A stretch of DNA of 64,000 nucleotides, from positions 3,348,001 through 3,412,000 of the forward strand of contig CM060733.1 of assembly GCA_030704615.1 (NCBI GenBank), in the 5' to 3' direction. This stretch comes from Takakia lepidozioides (Eukaryota > Streptophyta > Takakiopsida > Takakiales > Takakiaceae). A program made the position numbers and the translations under genes. The notes beneath the pieces were generated by a model. It did no database searches and had not been told where the DNA came from. It saw only the letters and a list, made by a program, of their open reading frames with translations. Every line of letters begins with the position of its first letter. The first letter of the stretch is position 1. Below are positions 10,078 to 21,839 of this stretch, one piece after another.

Positions 10078-13000
10078 ATGGCCAGGCTTGAGCTGCGGGC
10101 GTCGCTCTGTTTGTGCTTTCTAATCTCTGCTTCGAGTATAGTTGCAGGTAAGATTGTCACATCACTGGGTCTACCTGAGACTCTCTTGCAAACGTGTGTA
10201 TCTTTGTGAGAGAGGGTGAGGGAAAGAGCGGGGGAGAGCGAATTTGGAACAACTGGTACAAGAGAATTGTTTCACAAACTCATGTTTTAAACACTCTTTA
10301 AGTCTTAAGTACTCTTTAGACATGTATGCTGGTGGCTTAAATGCAATACCTTTCCAAATTTCTATCTGTTAATGAACCAGAAGGGCTTTGAGCTTTCTGT
10401 GTGCGTTTTTGAGTATCCTTCCTTCAAGTTCGGTCTCTCTCTTCCTAGAGCTCAATTTCTTTCTTCTTTCATCCTCACTTGAGCACATACACAGCGCTCT
10501 GAAACTCTGTCTCTCACAAAGAGCGTCGTGTCCATGATTGGCTGTGTTTTGCAGCGGAGAAATTGTTCTTTGCGTTTGGTGACTCATGGGCGGACACCGG
10601 CAACCGTCCCAGTAGCGGGCCACGAATTGGCTCGGGCTGGAAGTATCCGTACGGCATAACCTGGCCCAAACACCCTGCCGGTCGCTACTGTGATGGGCAT
10701 ATTCAGACCGACTTTTATGGTATGTTCCAAAGCTTCAATGTTCTCTTCACAGAGACCGGAGGGCGGGGAGAGGGTGGTCTACAGGCGCTTGGATCCTCGA
10801 AACCTGATCTAATCTGGAAAGAGCTGAGCTGAGCATAATTTAAGGGTAACTCTGTCTTAATTAAGGTGTTTCAAGTTGCTCGAACCAAATTGGAAGGGAC
10901 CCTGTACATGAGAGATTCTGTTGGCACAGTTTTTACCATGGCCCTTGAGTTCCTTGCACATGGTGATGTCAATCGCATATTTCTGAAAATTTCAACATTC
11001 ACCAATCTGTATGTACATCGACCATAGCTCCATCAGATAATGATTCAGCTCCTAGACCTTCAATGTAACAAGTGACAGAGTGTGTAAGTTAACCCTTCTG
11101 AGGGAGTAGACACAACAGCGACTTTGTCTTCACAAGACACAAGTAGCTTTAAATCATATACATATATACCACTGTAAGTGAGTCTATAGTCCTCGAGTTC
11201 AGCTAGTAGACGAGTTCGAATTGTTTTTGCTCAATTGGTATGAAGCGGGTATTTCGCTGTATTGGTTTTGAACGTGAAGAGATCGAAACTGAAGCGGGTA
11301 GCTGCATCTGTGCATAACCTGGTGTTTACCTTAATCAAACACTCAATTTCCCCACTTGAATTTACAGATGTTGAAGTTGAAGTCCTGTGCATATACAAAG
11401 ATAGTCGCTCAGAAATCAAACATCGTCGTGGTGGGCGGTGCTAATGATCTCCGCTTTCATTATGTCGAGGTCTGATTATTGGAAACGGCGTTGGTTTCTG
11501 GCTTGCAGCCGATATCCTAGGCATACCTTCACCGACACCATATCTGCACACAGCAAGCCTGGAGAGCACAGCTAACGGCATCAATTTCGCTGTGGCGGGT
11601 TCTGGCATCACGTTTGCTTATGGCCTATTGCCTCTTGCAGGCCAAGTAGACAACCTGGAGCTTTATCTTCGCACAGACCCCTACTCCAAGAGTGAATTGG
11701 CTAGGTCACTCACGCTAGTATCAAACATCGGCAATGACTACACCGCCTTCAATGGCACTTCCCAGGTACCTATAATTTTGAAATATTGAAGGTCATAGGC
11801 GATCATTTCAGACTATATTCCAGCTCGCAATCACGAGAAGCTCGCAGTGATCAATGTCATTGGTGTGAACGACAGATTGAATAAATTGAAAGGTCATGTT
11901 CTGTTCTTGTGAGAGGGAGAGAGAGAGAGAGAGAGAGGAAATGCAGTTTTTTGCAGGAGTTTTTGGCTAGGGATACAAAGCTGTGCATGGCCCCGAGAGA
12001 ATTTTCAAATTTGTACTCAAACTTTTTCATAACTTGTGTTTGCCGGGGACCATTGAACAGGAATTAGTTATCTATATTCGAAGAGTGGTGGAGGGGATGG
12101 CTACGAGTCTAGGGCGGCTGTATGACTTCGGGCTCCGAGATATTATGGTGGCTAATTTGGCCCCTTTAGATTGTCTCCCGGTACGTTCCTATATCAACGA
12201 CTTCAAACACTGTGATAATCGAAGTGCTTCGTTCGTGGCCATCCACAATGCGTTGTTACTGGGGGCCATTGAAAATCTAAACAAGCTACCAGGCGCACGC
12301 TTCATCATATTGGATCAATTTGCTGCGTTCTCTCACCTTATTAGACAAGCTAAAGCTGTAGGTATGTCATTCATGACGTACCAACCTCTCCTCTGAGCTT
12401 GACCTGCTGTCTCCCTCGTATTTGTCTACTTCATCTCGATCTTGCGGATGGGTTGGCTTTGTTTGTAAGTGAGCGAGGACCGCCCAACCGGTGGTCCCGT
12501 ACATTACATCTTAAAAGGGGCGAAGAATCTATGGCATGGATATTAGTACCGGTCAATGAGATAGCATAAATCCTCTTCCAAGTCACTAAGATTTAAAACA
12601 AGAACGAGCTGAAAAATATGCGCCAATTCGTATGCGTCGTCAAATCTGATCCAATTACGCTTAAATCTAACTCAGAAAGCTCGATGTATGTGCACAGGTT
12701 TTACCGATGGTCTGGCGCCTTGCTGTCAAGGGATCAGTCAGCAACACTATTGCGGCGATGTGGATGATCAAGGAAGACGACTTTACACGGTCTGCAAGCA
12801 TCGAGGAAAGGCTGTGTTCTGGGATACTCAACACCCCACGCAAACGGCTTGGAAGTATATAGTTCAACTCTATACTAAGCACCCTGATTTCATCTTGCTA
12901 GCAGACGCGCCCACCCTCTTGAAGTGGTTGAAAATCGACGAGGTCGGCCCGGTGCCAGTGGCATCCCCAAGTCCTCAACCAGGTAACCTATCTTTTTGAT

Positions 13001-13702
13001 TGTGGACCGTATGTAGTCGTTCCTTTTCGTGCTTCGTGATCTGCTCCCTCCTAATCGAGATATGCCCTGTATATAGCATCACCCTTAGTTGCATATCCGT
13101 CTCTATCAGGCCCAAGTTACCAATGCTTCATCTTCATTCATGACTACTTTGTATGTTCAAAGCTCCATCTAGCAGCCGTTTTAAAGCCTGTGTTTCAACA
13201 GTTCGATTGGACAACTCTAACACACTTATGTTTGACCTGAATTGCAGATGCTTCTCTTGCATCTTACGAAGTGAACGAAGCTTTGGATGCTCTAATCTCA
13301 GTACCAGATTATTCCGAGGCTCTAGCGTTGCTAGGGTCGACAAACTTCGAACTTGTTTTGGGCAATTATTCACAGAAGCTGCTCACTGTGTTCCTTCCGA
13401 ACAATCAAGCCTTCCTCGTTACCCCTTCTACTTCGATTAACAAAATATTCTCAGAAGATCGTGTCAACGAAGTTTTGTTGTACCATGCTGTAAATGAAGT
13501 GTATGACGCCCACCGACTTGAAGCTGTCAAGCCAGTGAGCTTAGTGACCTTATCTGGTCTGCATTTTCCCGTCAGTGTAACGTCACAAAGAATCTTAGTG
13601 GGTCCGAATTTGAGTGCTAAGGTGGTAAGACCAAATCTGTATACTTCTACGCAGCTAGCCGTTCATGGGATTGACCAAGTTCTCTTCCCTCCTGGATTTT
13701 AA
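10078..13702 (+). CDS. Secreted GDSL esterase/lipase fused to a fasciclin (FAS1) domain
   Basis: Six exons in consistent phase: 10078-10147, 10555-10719, 11509-11765, 12061-12361, 12698-12982 and 13248-13702, giving 510 residues. Residues 1-23 form a hydrophobic signal peptide, so the product should enter the secretory pathway. Residues 24-about 345 are a GDSL (SGNH) hydrolase: block I FFAFGDSWADTGN with nucleophile Ser, block II FAVAGSG, block III NIGNDY with the oxyanion Asn, block V WDTQHPT with the Asp-His pair. GDSL enzymes cleave acyl esters, often in cutin or wall metabolism. A Pro/Ser linker (VASPSPQPG) leads into residues 360-510, a FAS1 adhesion domain (TVFLPNNQAF, LLYHAV, AVHGIDQVLFPPGF), encoded wholly by the last exon. 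The paralogue at 21840-23739 has matching intron positions but no FAS1. No frameshift is seen. The fusion depends on the 265-bp last intron being spliced, and cDNA would settle it. Confidence 0.85.
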
Positions 13703-13935
13703 TGAGCTTTCCGAATTCCGATGCTTTTTCTAGATCGAGCTTGGATTCAAAAGAAGGCTCTGTGCAGGCAAACATCATCGATCTCCACACTTGCGTGTCC
13801 AAGATTTTGCAGTGAGTGTCTTATACAAGTAGTGTATCATAAAATGCAACCGCTGTATGAGATTCTTGAGCTGTTTCCAGCTTTTTGGCAAACCCTTTTA
13901 GCCCACAGGGATCTCGAGAGAACTTACCTCTTCAT

Positions 13936-13941
13936 AATAAA
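13936..13941 (+). terminator. Candidate polyadenylation signal of the GDSL-FAS1 gene
   Basis: AATAAA lies 234 bases after the stop codon on the coding strand, with a second AATAAA about 50 bases on. Confidence 0.4.
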
Positions 13942-14689
13942 GTCGTTATCGAAATTTCCTTCGTTCCTTCCTCCCCTCCTCTATCAATAAATCGCTGGGC
14001 TCCGGCCTTTCCATAAAAAACAAACACAAAAAAACTACAAAATTTCTAAGTGGGCATCTCGGCCACTTTCTCAAAAAAATCTCATATCATGCTCAAAAGT
14101 GTACCTCTGTAAAATCCAGTCCCGCGCATGGCATCCTCATTTTTCAATATTAATTACCGTGCGCGGCGGGGAATCGTCAGCGCAGTGTCGAGTTGAATTT
14201 GATGACACGAAACACTTGGCGGGTTCCTTTTATTAGGTCAAGGCTGGAGCATGAATCAGTTCTTCAACGATCTGACACAATGGTGGGGCATTAAGTTAGC
14301 CTTGAAGGCGAGGGATCTTCATGTAGATGAGAAGGAGTCTGAGAGAGTTTGACTAAACTCTGGTAGATCGTACTGCCTCGACCCGGGCGGAATTGTGTGG
14401 GACTGGGTTGTACCCCAAGTTCTTGAAGTTGGAATCTCGCTTTGCTCTACAAAAACTGCTTTTACAGTCCGTATCGAGGCTGTTCCTGAGAAGGGCATGG
14501 AAGTAGGATGGTGCAAGGTCAGTTTGCAAGGTACTCGGGAGGGTTGGGACTGTACGTGGCTGCCGAGCTGCCGATTTTTTTTTAAAATCCTTCACAATGA
14601 CAACCGCAATTTCAAGGTGTGGCTTTCTGACTGCTCGATGGAATCCTGCAAGTGAGCTCTTTGGGTGGATCTACGGTGGTTTGGAGTGA

Positions 14690-15660
14690 TTTTGACGTGT
14701 TACTGCCGATGTGGCAAGAGGAAAAATCCAAAAACAGATAACAAGGACTAGGAGAAGCTGTGGATCGAATATTTTTCAGACCCCAGTCAATGGTGGTGAA
14801 TGCCTGTTCAATTACAGAGAGAAGCAGACAACATATGCAAATGTCATTGTCAGCTGCTAATAGTAAGGCGAGTATCTATGTACATACATGACTGGTGTAG
14901 AGGAAAGGATATATAGCTGAAGGAGCAGGGATAGAGTGTGGGTCCAGATTCACCAAAAGGACCAGATTTCAAGCACAAAATTACCTATGATTCCCTGTGT
15001 ATGGATAGGTAAAAGAAACGATGATGAATCAATTGGAAACAGCAGCAGCTGCAGCACAATTGATAAAATCAGGGCCAATGAGGACACCTTCTTCAACACA
15101 TTTCAGCCTGTTTTGCTCTCTTATCAGTGTAGTCCCTAATTTTTTAAGTTGGATTACTTTTGACATGTTACTGCCAATGTGGCAACAGGGAAGTATTCAA
15201 AAACAGACAACGGGACCAAGGAGAAGCTTTTGAAGGAATATTTTATCAGACCCAGTCAATGGTTGGACAATGAAGGCAGAAAGGTGGATGCCTGCTTAAT
15301 TACTGCGAGCAGCAGACAACAAAATAGATTGGCAAGCTTTGTTGCAAACCGTCATACTCTCTCTCCCCAACACATTTGGGTATGTCGTGGGAGAAATTCA
15401 GCAAAGGAACTAGTGTATGGTAAGTAGGTTTGGAGTGTTTGCACTCTGTATTTTAGGCTGTCATTCACAGCTGCTAGTATTATTGTTTCCAATGCAGAGA
15501 TAGTTGAAGTAGCAGGGATGGAGTGTGGGTCCAGACTCCAGACGTCCAGACTCATCTGATATAGCCACATAATTTCAAGATATAATTCCCTGTGGATTGA
15601 TAGCTACAAAACATGCATGGTTAGGTGGTCCACTGGAAGTAGCAGCAGTACCATAGTTAA
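14690..15660. repeat. Diverged ~0.5-kb duplicated segment, linked to PPR debris
   Basis: Two diverged copies lie in direct order. Paired landmarks are GTTACTGCCGATGTGGCAAG (14699) with TTACTGCCAATGTGGCAACA (about 15167), CAGTCAATGG (about 14785 and 15254), and GGGATAGAGTGTGGGTCCAG (about 14928) with GGGATGGAGTGTGGGTCCAG (about 15515). A third, shorter relative lies inside the PPR array at about 56870-57055, where TTTCAGCCTGTTTTGC also recurs. The segment therefore travels with PPR sequence. No coding capacity is seen. Confidence 0.6.
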
Positions 15661-15710
15661 TAAATCAGGACCTCCTGCATGACCACAGCTTACGAAAGAC
15701 GACCAAGGGA

Positions 15711-15995
15711 GTGGGTCCACAAAAAGTCTTTTGGCACTTCTGGGCATGTGAGGATGCTAGTGAGGCTTGCAAGGCTCTACAGATTTTGAAGGAAGGAGGG
15801 AGTTCAGCAGTACTTATGTCTCTCTCTTGCAATGCATGTGCAAGCTTGGCATACCTGGAAAAGGGAAAAGAGCTCCATGGTGACATCGTCAAAGCTGGAG
15901 TCGTTCCACATGTCATTTTGAACTGTGTCCTGATGAAATTGTATGCCAAACATGGGAGCCTTGAGGATGCAAAGGGGTGTTTGAGATATTGCTGA
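15711..15995 (+). pseudogene. PPR fragment (PLS type)
   Basis: A short open frame carries one degenerate pentatricopeptide block: ACASLAYLEKGKELHGDI, then VILNCVLMKLYAKHGSLEDA. PPR proteins bind organellar RNA through tandem 31-36-residue helical pairs. A single block with no start context, no neighbouring intact repeats and a nearby stop is a relic. Continuation at about 15985-16035 (WDSMIAGYA-like) is out of frame. It belongs to the same family as the array at 55-58.7 kb. Confidence 0.7.
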
Positions 15996-16081
15996 ACGAG
16001 ATGGGGTGTCATGGGACTCTATGATTGCAGGATATGCCTGACATGGGTGGAAAGCTGAATGGATTCTAAAGTTTTGGCATG

Positions 16082-16318
16082 GTTGGAGCTCGAGTCATCG
16101 TCCCACATGACAGATGCGTACAGTCAGGTAGGTTTAACAATATTGCTGAGCATGGTCCTTTTCACTTCAGTTTTAATCCCTTTGTAGTGGAATAAATTTG
16201 TGAGACCTAAACCTTTGAATTTTGCTGTTTGTAGCACTTTTTGTAAATGCGCATCCCAGTTACATATGGAAGAAATCTCAACACCAATATATGTGTAGGA
16301 AGCGGGCAGGAAGGGAGC
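16082..16318 (-). pseudogene. LINE reverse transcriptase fragment
   Basis: The minus strand translates, with one stop, into the segment downstream of the RT active site of a non-LTR retrotransposon: YTYIGVEISSICNWDAHLQK, then a segment ending TMLSNIVKPT, a stop, and LYASVMW. The YxGVxI...WDxH pattern is typical of LINE ORF2 after the YADD motif. It is antisense to and clearly diverged from the LINE at 17.4-21.6 kb (which has YRYLGLVIHSP), so it is a different, older insertion within the PPR debris. Related non-coding sequence may extend to about 16560. Confidence 0.65.
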
Positions 16319-16639
16319 ACATGGATCACCGCCCCATCTGAGATCCCCTCCTCCCTCCTAATGATCATCAAAGGCCACTACCACATTTAATAGCATTGGC
16401 TTCTAGCCTTCATAGGTTAAAAGTACCTCTTTGCATGTGGCGGTTTGGGCTTTCCAGATTTCCTCTAGAAAGGCTGCCCACCACAAGCATCAATGTGTGA
16501 GCTGCCCAGCACCTAGGCACCAACAGGGCTGGGGCTTGATAGGCTCAGCCTGAAGATTTTGAAAAGTTGGAGGTGCAGGGACTATGTTCCTGATGGTCCT
16601 CTGATGAGAATACCCCGGACATGGTATCAGAAAATGGAG

Positions 16640-17050
16640 ATTGTTTCACACTGTCAACATGTATGTCAAATATGGGAGCATTGTGGATGCACAATTGATG
16701 CCTGAACTAGTGTTGATAATGTGGAATATGACGATGGCAGGATTTACTAAGCATGGGTTTTCAGACATGAGCAAATGATGTGGGAAGGGGTGAAGCCCAA
16801 CCACATAACGTTTGTTTGTGTTTGCAATGCGTGTGCGAGCCAGGGCAACGAGGTCTATGGCGAATCATCAAAGCGGGAAGTGTACCAGATGTCATTCTGA
16901 ACACTACCCTGGTGGACATGCATGCCAAATGTGGGTGAATGAAGGAAGCAAAGGGAGTGTTCAACAATATGGCCAAACGAACTGTGATTGCAGGATATTC
17001 ATGGGTGTGGGATCAAGGCTTTGGGATATCGACGAGCAAATGTACCAGGT
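16640..17050 (+). pseudogene. PPR fragments, frameshifted
   Basis: Nucleotide homology to the PPR array is plain, including a stretch ending GGGGTGAAGCCCAACCACAT and the codons for VILNTTLVDMHAKCG. Stops and indels break every frame, for example TGA directly after AKCG near 16936. It is a decayed copy of about one and a half PLS units. Confidence 0.7.
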
Positions 17051-17410
17051 ATTGGAAGAGGAAGGTGGCATAAGATGGAGGATATAACTAGTGTGGCAGA
17101 TACTGGATTTCCTTGGAAGAGATTTTTTCCCCAGCTTAGGAGAGCTTTTAGCCACCCCAAGCGCTTCTAAGCAGCTTATGTGCCTGAGGCACTTCGCCAG
17201 GTTCCTAAGCATTTGCAGTTTGATTTTTGTTCCGTTTCTGTGCTTGTAGTTGTTGGACATTCGTCCCATAAGCCTAAGTTGGGGACGGGTTCACTCAATT
17301 TCGGGCACCCTCTCTCTCTCACATTCTTTGAACATTATGCGGCACTGTGCCATTGCCTCTTCAACAGACTCTGCATGTCTGCCCATTGTCTGTATTTTGG
17401 CTTTCCATGA

Positions 17411-17414
17411 GTAT

Positions 17415-17445
<31 letters not shown>

Positions 17446-17446
17446 A
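17411..17446. repeat. (CT)n(CG)n microsatellite
   Basis: A run of CT dinucleotides passes directly into CG dinucleotides just upstream of LINE ORF1, probably within the LINE 5' untranslated region. Confidence 0.8.
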
Positions 17447-17522
17447 GCGGCAGCACGTCGGCGCTCGCGCGTCGGCGCTGCGCTCATGGGCGTTGGCGCG
17501 CTAGCGCCATCTCCACCACACC

Positions 17523-18707
17523 ATGACGTCCAAACGCCAAAGGACGGCTGCCGATGAGGTAGACTACCCGTCTCCCTCTCGTCGACCTGATTCTCCTCTG
17601 CTTCTTCTTCCTGCCCCTGTCTCTCATCAAGCCTCTCCTTTGCGTCAGTACTCCACAAGGAGTGCTGATGTTCAAACGCTTCGGGACCAAATCTCCATCT
17701 TACAAACGAAATGCATGTCGGAGGAGACTGTGCAGCAAGTGCTCGCTGCCCGTGACAATGACTCGGAGGAGCGGTTGGCTTCCCTAGACAAAGACTGGGA
17801 GACGCGGATGGCTTCCCTTAACAAAAATTGGGAAAAGCGCATGGATTCCTTGAACAAAGATTGGCAGAAACGCATGACTTCCTTGGACAAAGATTGGCAG
17901 AAGCGCATGACAGACAGATACACAAACTTGGAGAACAATATGCGAGTTCAGGATAGCGTTTTGCGGGCCTCTCTTCAGGAGTGCACTAGCAAACTTCAAG
18001 GTCTGGCGAAACATCTCAATGACAAATCCACACATATGCGTCTTTCAAAACTTGAAGGCGAAGTGAAGACCTTCATAGAGAAGAGCCTCCCAGATCCCCT
18101 CACAGCAAGCATCCACCTGCAGGTGGAATCCCTTAGCAAAGAGCTGGAAACACACAGAACTGCGACGGCTACAATGGCTCGGGAGCTCCAAGCTCACAAG
18201 GCAGAGACCTCCTCCTGGGCTAATATAGTTAAGGGGAGCACATCCAACAACAGTCCTCACTCTCTGGAGGAGACAGTCTCGGCTACCTTGCGTGAGGAAC
18301 AACAACGGGCTTTCAAAGCCCTTAACATCAGGGTCACTGGGAAGCTAGGGGGCCTTGCTGAGGGGGACCCTCTTGACGCTGCCACCAGCCTTATTCAGCA
18401 AAACCTTGCTCTCCCACGGGGCGCGAGTGGCATTGAAAGGGCTTGGCGTGCAGGATCTTCAGAGCACAAAGTTATCATCATTAGATTCAAGGACAAGGGT
18501 GCTCGGGATAGAGTCCTCAGGCAAAGGCCTCAATTGAGAGGTCAGGGTATGTACCTCAACGATGACTTGACCCCTTTGCAATACAACGCCATGCGGGCGC
18601 AACTCTTGCAGGTTAAGCAAGCTCGAGCTCAAGGGCACTATGCCGTGTACCGAGATGGGAGGGTAATTGTCCGGGAGCACGAACGTCGCCCCTCTAGCTC
18701 TAAATAG
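17523..18707 (+). CDS. LINE ORF1 protein (coiled coil plus RRM-like domain)
   Basis: An intact 394-residue frame. Residues 50-150 are predicted coiled coil, containing four tandem 11-residue repeats of the type LNKDWQKRMTS (about residues 86-131). Residues 250-390 resemble the RNA-binding part of L1-type ORF1 proteins: ALNIRVTGKLGG (RNP2-like strand), KVIIIRFKDKGARDRVLRQR, and YLNDDLTP. In L1 elements this protein coats the RNA and acts as a chaperone. It is followed after 3 bases by the endonuclease frame, as expected for a bicistronic LINE. No zinc knuckle was seen. The intact ORF beside a damaged ORF2 suggests a fairly recent insertion. Confidence 0.75.
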   Translation: MTSKRQRTAADEVDYPSPSRRPDSPLLLLPAPVSHQASPLRQYSTRSADVQTLRDQISILQTKCMSEETVQQVLAARDNDSEERLASLDKDWETRMASLNKNWEKRMDSLNKDWQKRMTSLDKDWQKRMTDRYTNLENNMRVQDSVLRASLQECTSKLQGLAKHLNDKSTHMRLSKLEGEVKTFIEKSLPDPLTASIHLQVESLSKELETHRTATATMARELQAHKAETSSWANIVKGSTSNNSPHSLEETVSATLREEQQRAFKALNIRVTGKLGGLAEGDPLDAATSLIQQNLALPRGASGIERAWRAGSSEHKVIIIRFKDKGARDRVLRQRPQLRGQGMYLNDDLTPLQYNAMRAQLLQVKQARAQGHYAVYRDGRVIVREHERRPSSSK

Positions 18708-18710
18708 GGG

Positions 18711-21620
18711 TTGGGGCACCATGAGACCAACGCACGCTCACATCTACACATTGGCTCATGGAACTGTAATGGCTCGTTGTGGAGCCACCCTCAAGGGCTT
18801 CTCGATATTCTTTCCAAGTGTGATGTTCCTTCTCTTTTGGAAACTCATGCGTATGAAGGAAAGGACCCCCCTTTTATTCTCGGGTATAGCTTTCAGTCAG
18901 TGATTCGTCCACGTACAGGTCTCAAAGGGTGGAGGTGTGGCTTGTTACTTTGCTGACTGGCTTCTCTCACTTATCTCCTTCCCATACAAAGACCCACTGA
19001 CAAGGTACATTTGGTATCACATCAAATGCTACAACATCCTACTGGCAGGATGTTATTTTGCTCCGGCCGCATCTCCGCACAACGGCCTACATATTCGAAC
19101 AGATTCACCATATGTTCCATTGGAAGACGATATGGCCCGTCTCCGTACCCCACAAACGGACATTTTCTTGGTTGGAGATTTCAACCAATATAGGATTTCA
19201 ACCCGTATAGGATCACTACAGACCCCCACCTTCGACCACACAGATCCTCTACACATCCAACACTCGCATACGGAATTGGAGAGGCAAAGTGCAGATTCCT
19301 CTTGCGAAATCACAAGTTACGGTCACCATCTACTCAAGTTAACTCAGGGGCTGTCCATTTACAATGGAACAACCAACTTCAAATCCTCCAGCCAGTTCAC
19401 TTGCCACACGTACAAGGGCCAAAGCGTGGTTGACTATCTCTTGGGGAGCCCCAACAAGCATGATAGAATAAGCTCCTTTTACATCACGAGGTACCCGGAT
19501 TCTGATCACTCTTGCCTTTCCTTTGCATTTCCTTCCATCTCCCTCCCCGTGAGGATCCCCTCTGCGTCTCTTCCCTTATACCCACGTATCCACTTTAATA
19601 CCCCTTTCTCTCACGTACATGACGCCGAGTATGAAACATACCTAGCGTCAACCCTCCCTTCCATTCTACATCTATCATCTCCTAACGACAAGGCTACACA
19701 TCTTACTCAAGCCCTTTGGGACTCAGCCCTACGATCTTTTCCCGTCACCCTTCCATCTACCTCCTCACCCTTCTCCACTCGTCGTTACGCACCATTTTAT
19801 GATGAGGAATGCAAGACTGCTAGACGTCGCATCAAATTTTTACTACTTGATACCAATTCTTCTCCAGAGTCCACTAATCTTGCTCTTAAGCACTATAAGT
19901 CCCTCATTAGATCCAAAAAGCAAGCCTACACTATCAAGTTGCAATCTTCTTTCTTTGCTAAAATCAGATTTTCTCCTCGATCTTTTTGGTCCCTCCTTAA
20001 ACCTCATAGAGATCCCCCCCAATCACTGACATTCATGTCTGGCATGAGTATGCACAGTCTTTGTACCATTCCCCAACCCAAACTCCTTCTCCTATAACCT
20101 CTAAACCCCTTCACTTCTCTCTCTTTACTACAGCCAATGTCAGTAAGGCAATCAAGAAGCTGCAAAATGGCAGAGCGGTGGACATTTCAGGACTTCAGAG
20201 TGAATTCATCAAGCATGCTGCACCTACTTTAGCCCCTTTTATAGCTAACCTCTTCAATGAGGTGGTGCAACGGGGCTTTCCAACAGAGTGGACAAAGAGC
20301 ATCATCCACCCACTTTTTAAGAGCGGTGACAGGCTCGCACCGACAAATTATCGTACTATCATGGTGTCCTCATTACTTGCTAAACTGTTTGGGGCAGTAG
20401 TGGCCATGGAACTGGATGATTGGGCTGAGTACTCTCGCATTCGTGCTGAGGGACAGGCTGGTTTCCGTTGAAACTGATCCACTATTGACCACATCTTCAC
20501 TCTTCAAGTTATGGTGGAAAGTGCACGCTATGACAAAAGAATGGTCTATGTTTGCTTCGTGGACTTTCACAAAGCCTTTGATTCAGTTCCTCGGGACCTT
20601 CTCTTCCAACGGCTCCATAGAGTGGAAGTCCCTCCAGACATCCTTTGTGCCATCTCTTCTATGTATGAGATTGTCACTGGCATGGTCAACGTCGCTGGTG
20701 AATTCTCAGCCGAGATCCACAGCAACATTGGAGTCAAACAGGGCTGCCCCCTTTCACCTACCCTGTTCGGGATCTACATTGACGCCTTGGAGAATTACAT
20801 ATCAAAAAACCATGGGGTTGGGGTCCCATTGGATGGGGGACCAACCCAATCAGATCTCCTCTATGCTGATGATGTTGCCCTTTTGGCACAATCCCCGGTC
20901 TTTCTGCAACGCCATCTCAAAATTTTGGAACAGTTCTGCAAAGACTATGGGATGCAGGTCAATCTTAGCAAGACCAAGATCATGGTCTTCAATGGCCAGG
21001 CTGATCGTAGATTCATCTTCAACCAGCAGGAAATTGAGATTGTGAAATCATACCGGTACCTAGGTCTGGTTATCCACTCCCCCAAGTTTCACTTTGCAGC
21101 CACTGCCTTGGACAGGTTGACTAAAGGTAAGGCGGCCTCCGTCCGCCTTCAGGCCAAATGCAAGCAAATACATCTGCGGCATCCCCCGACCAAAAAGTGG
21201 CTGTTTGACACCGTCGTCAGCCCTGCTACCATCTATGGTTGTGAGTTCTGGGCACCTGGTGTCCCTGTCTCCTGGTGGGAAAAGAATTTGGAACCATTAC
21301 AGTCATCTTTTCTCCAAGCAATGCTTGGCGCCAGGAGCACAACTCCATCTCAGATCCTAGGTGCAGAGTTCGCATGTGTACCATTGCAATCCGAGGCCCT
21401 CTTCAGGCTTACAATCTTTCTCCATAGATTGCAGGCCCTTCCACCCAAAGGGCTAGTGGCAAGGGCCCTCACAACTTCTATGAGGCTCAAAGATTTGAAT
21501 TTCCTTCAATGGTTCATGGAGCTCTACTTGTTGACTGGCCATGTTTATGTATCTCCCCAAGACAGTCTGATTGTACAGGATTGGTCTCACCAACAATTAG
21601 TGCTCTTGAAATGTTGGTAA
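18711..21620 (+). pseudogene. LINE ORF2: endonuclease-reverse transcriptase, broken
   Basis: Starts with an apurinic-type endonuclease domain (IGSWNCNGSLW, LVGDFN, DYLL, SDHSCLSF) and continues into reverse transcriptase (PLFKSGDR, FVDFHKAFDSVPR, GVKQGCPLSPTLF, catalytic YADDVALLA, YRYLGLVI). The product would nick target DNA and reverse-transcribe the LINE RNA. Breaks: a frameshift near 18930, another near 20030-20060, and two in-frame TGA codons at 20469 and 20475. No RNase H domain, C-terminal zinc knuckle or poly(A) tail was found before the frame ends at 21620, so the 3' end appears lost. It is non-LTR and L1-like by its ORF1 plus EN-RT layout. The clade is not certain. Confidence 0.85.
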
Positions 21621-21839
21621 TCTGAACCCTGCATCTACAGCTTTCAAACAATGCAAGTAAACGTCTGAACATCGCAATATGTCGACTCTTCATTGAGGTA
21701 AAGCGTACAGTAAAGATTCCACTCTTTCAATATGCAATATAGGCTAAGTTTCACAGGCAGAATACTACATCAATTTGCAGGCTCATGTTTCTCATCATGA
21801 CTAAACAGAAGAGCTAGACCTCACAATCAAAGGTCTTAA

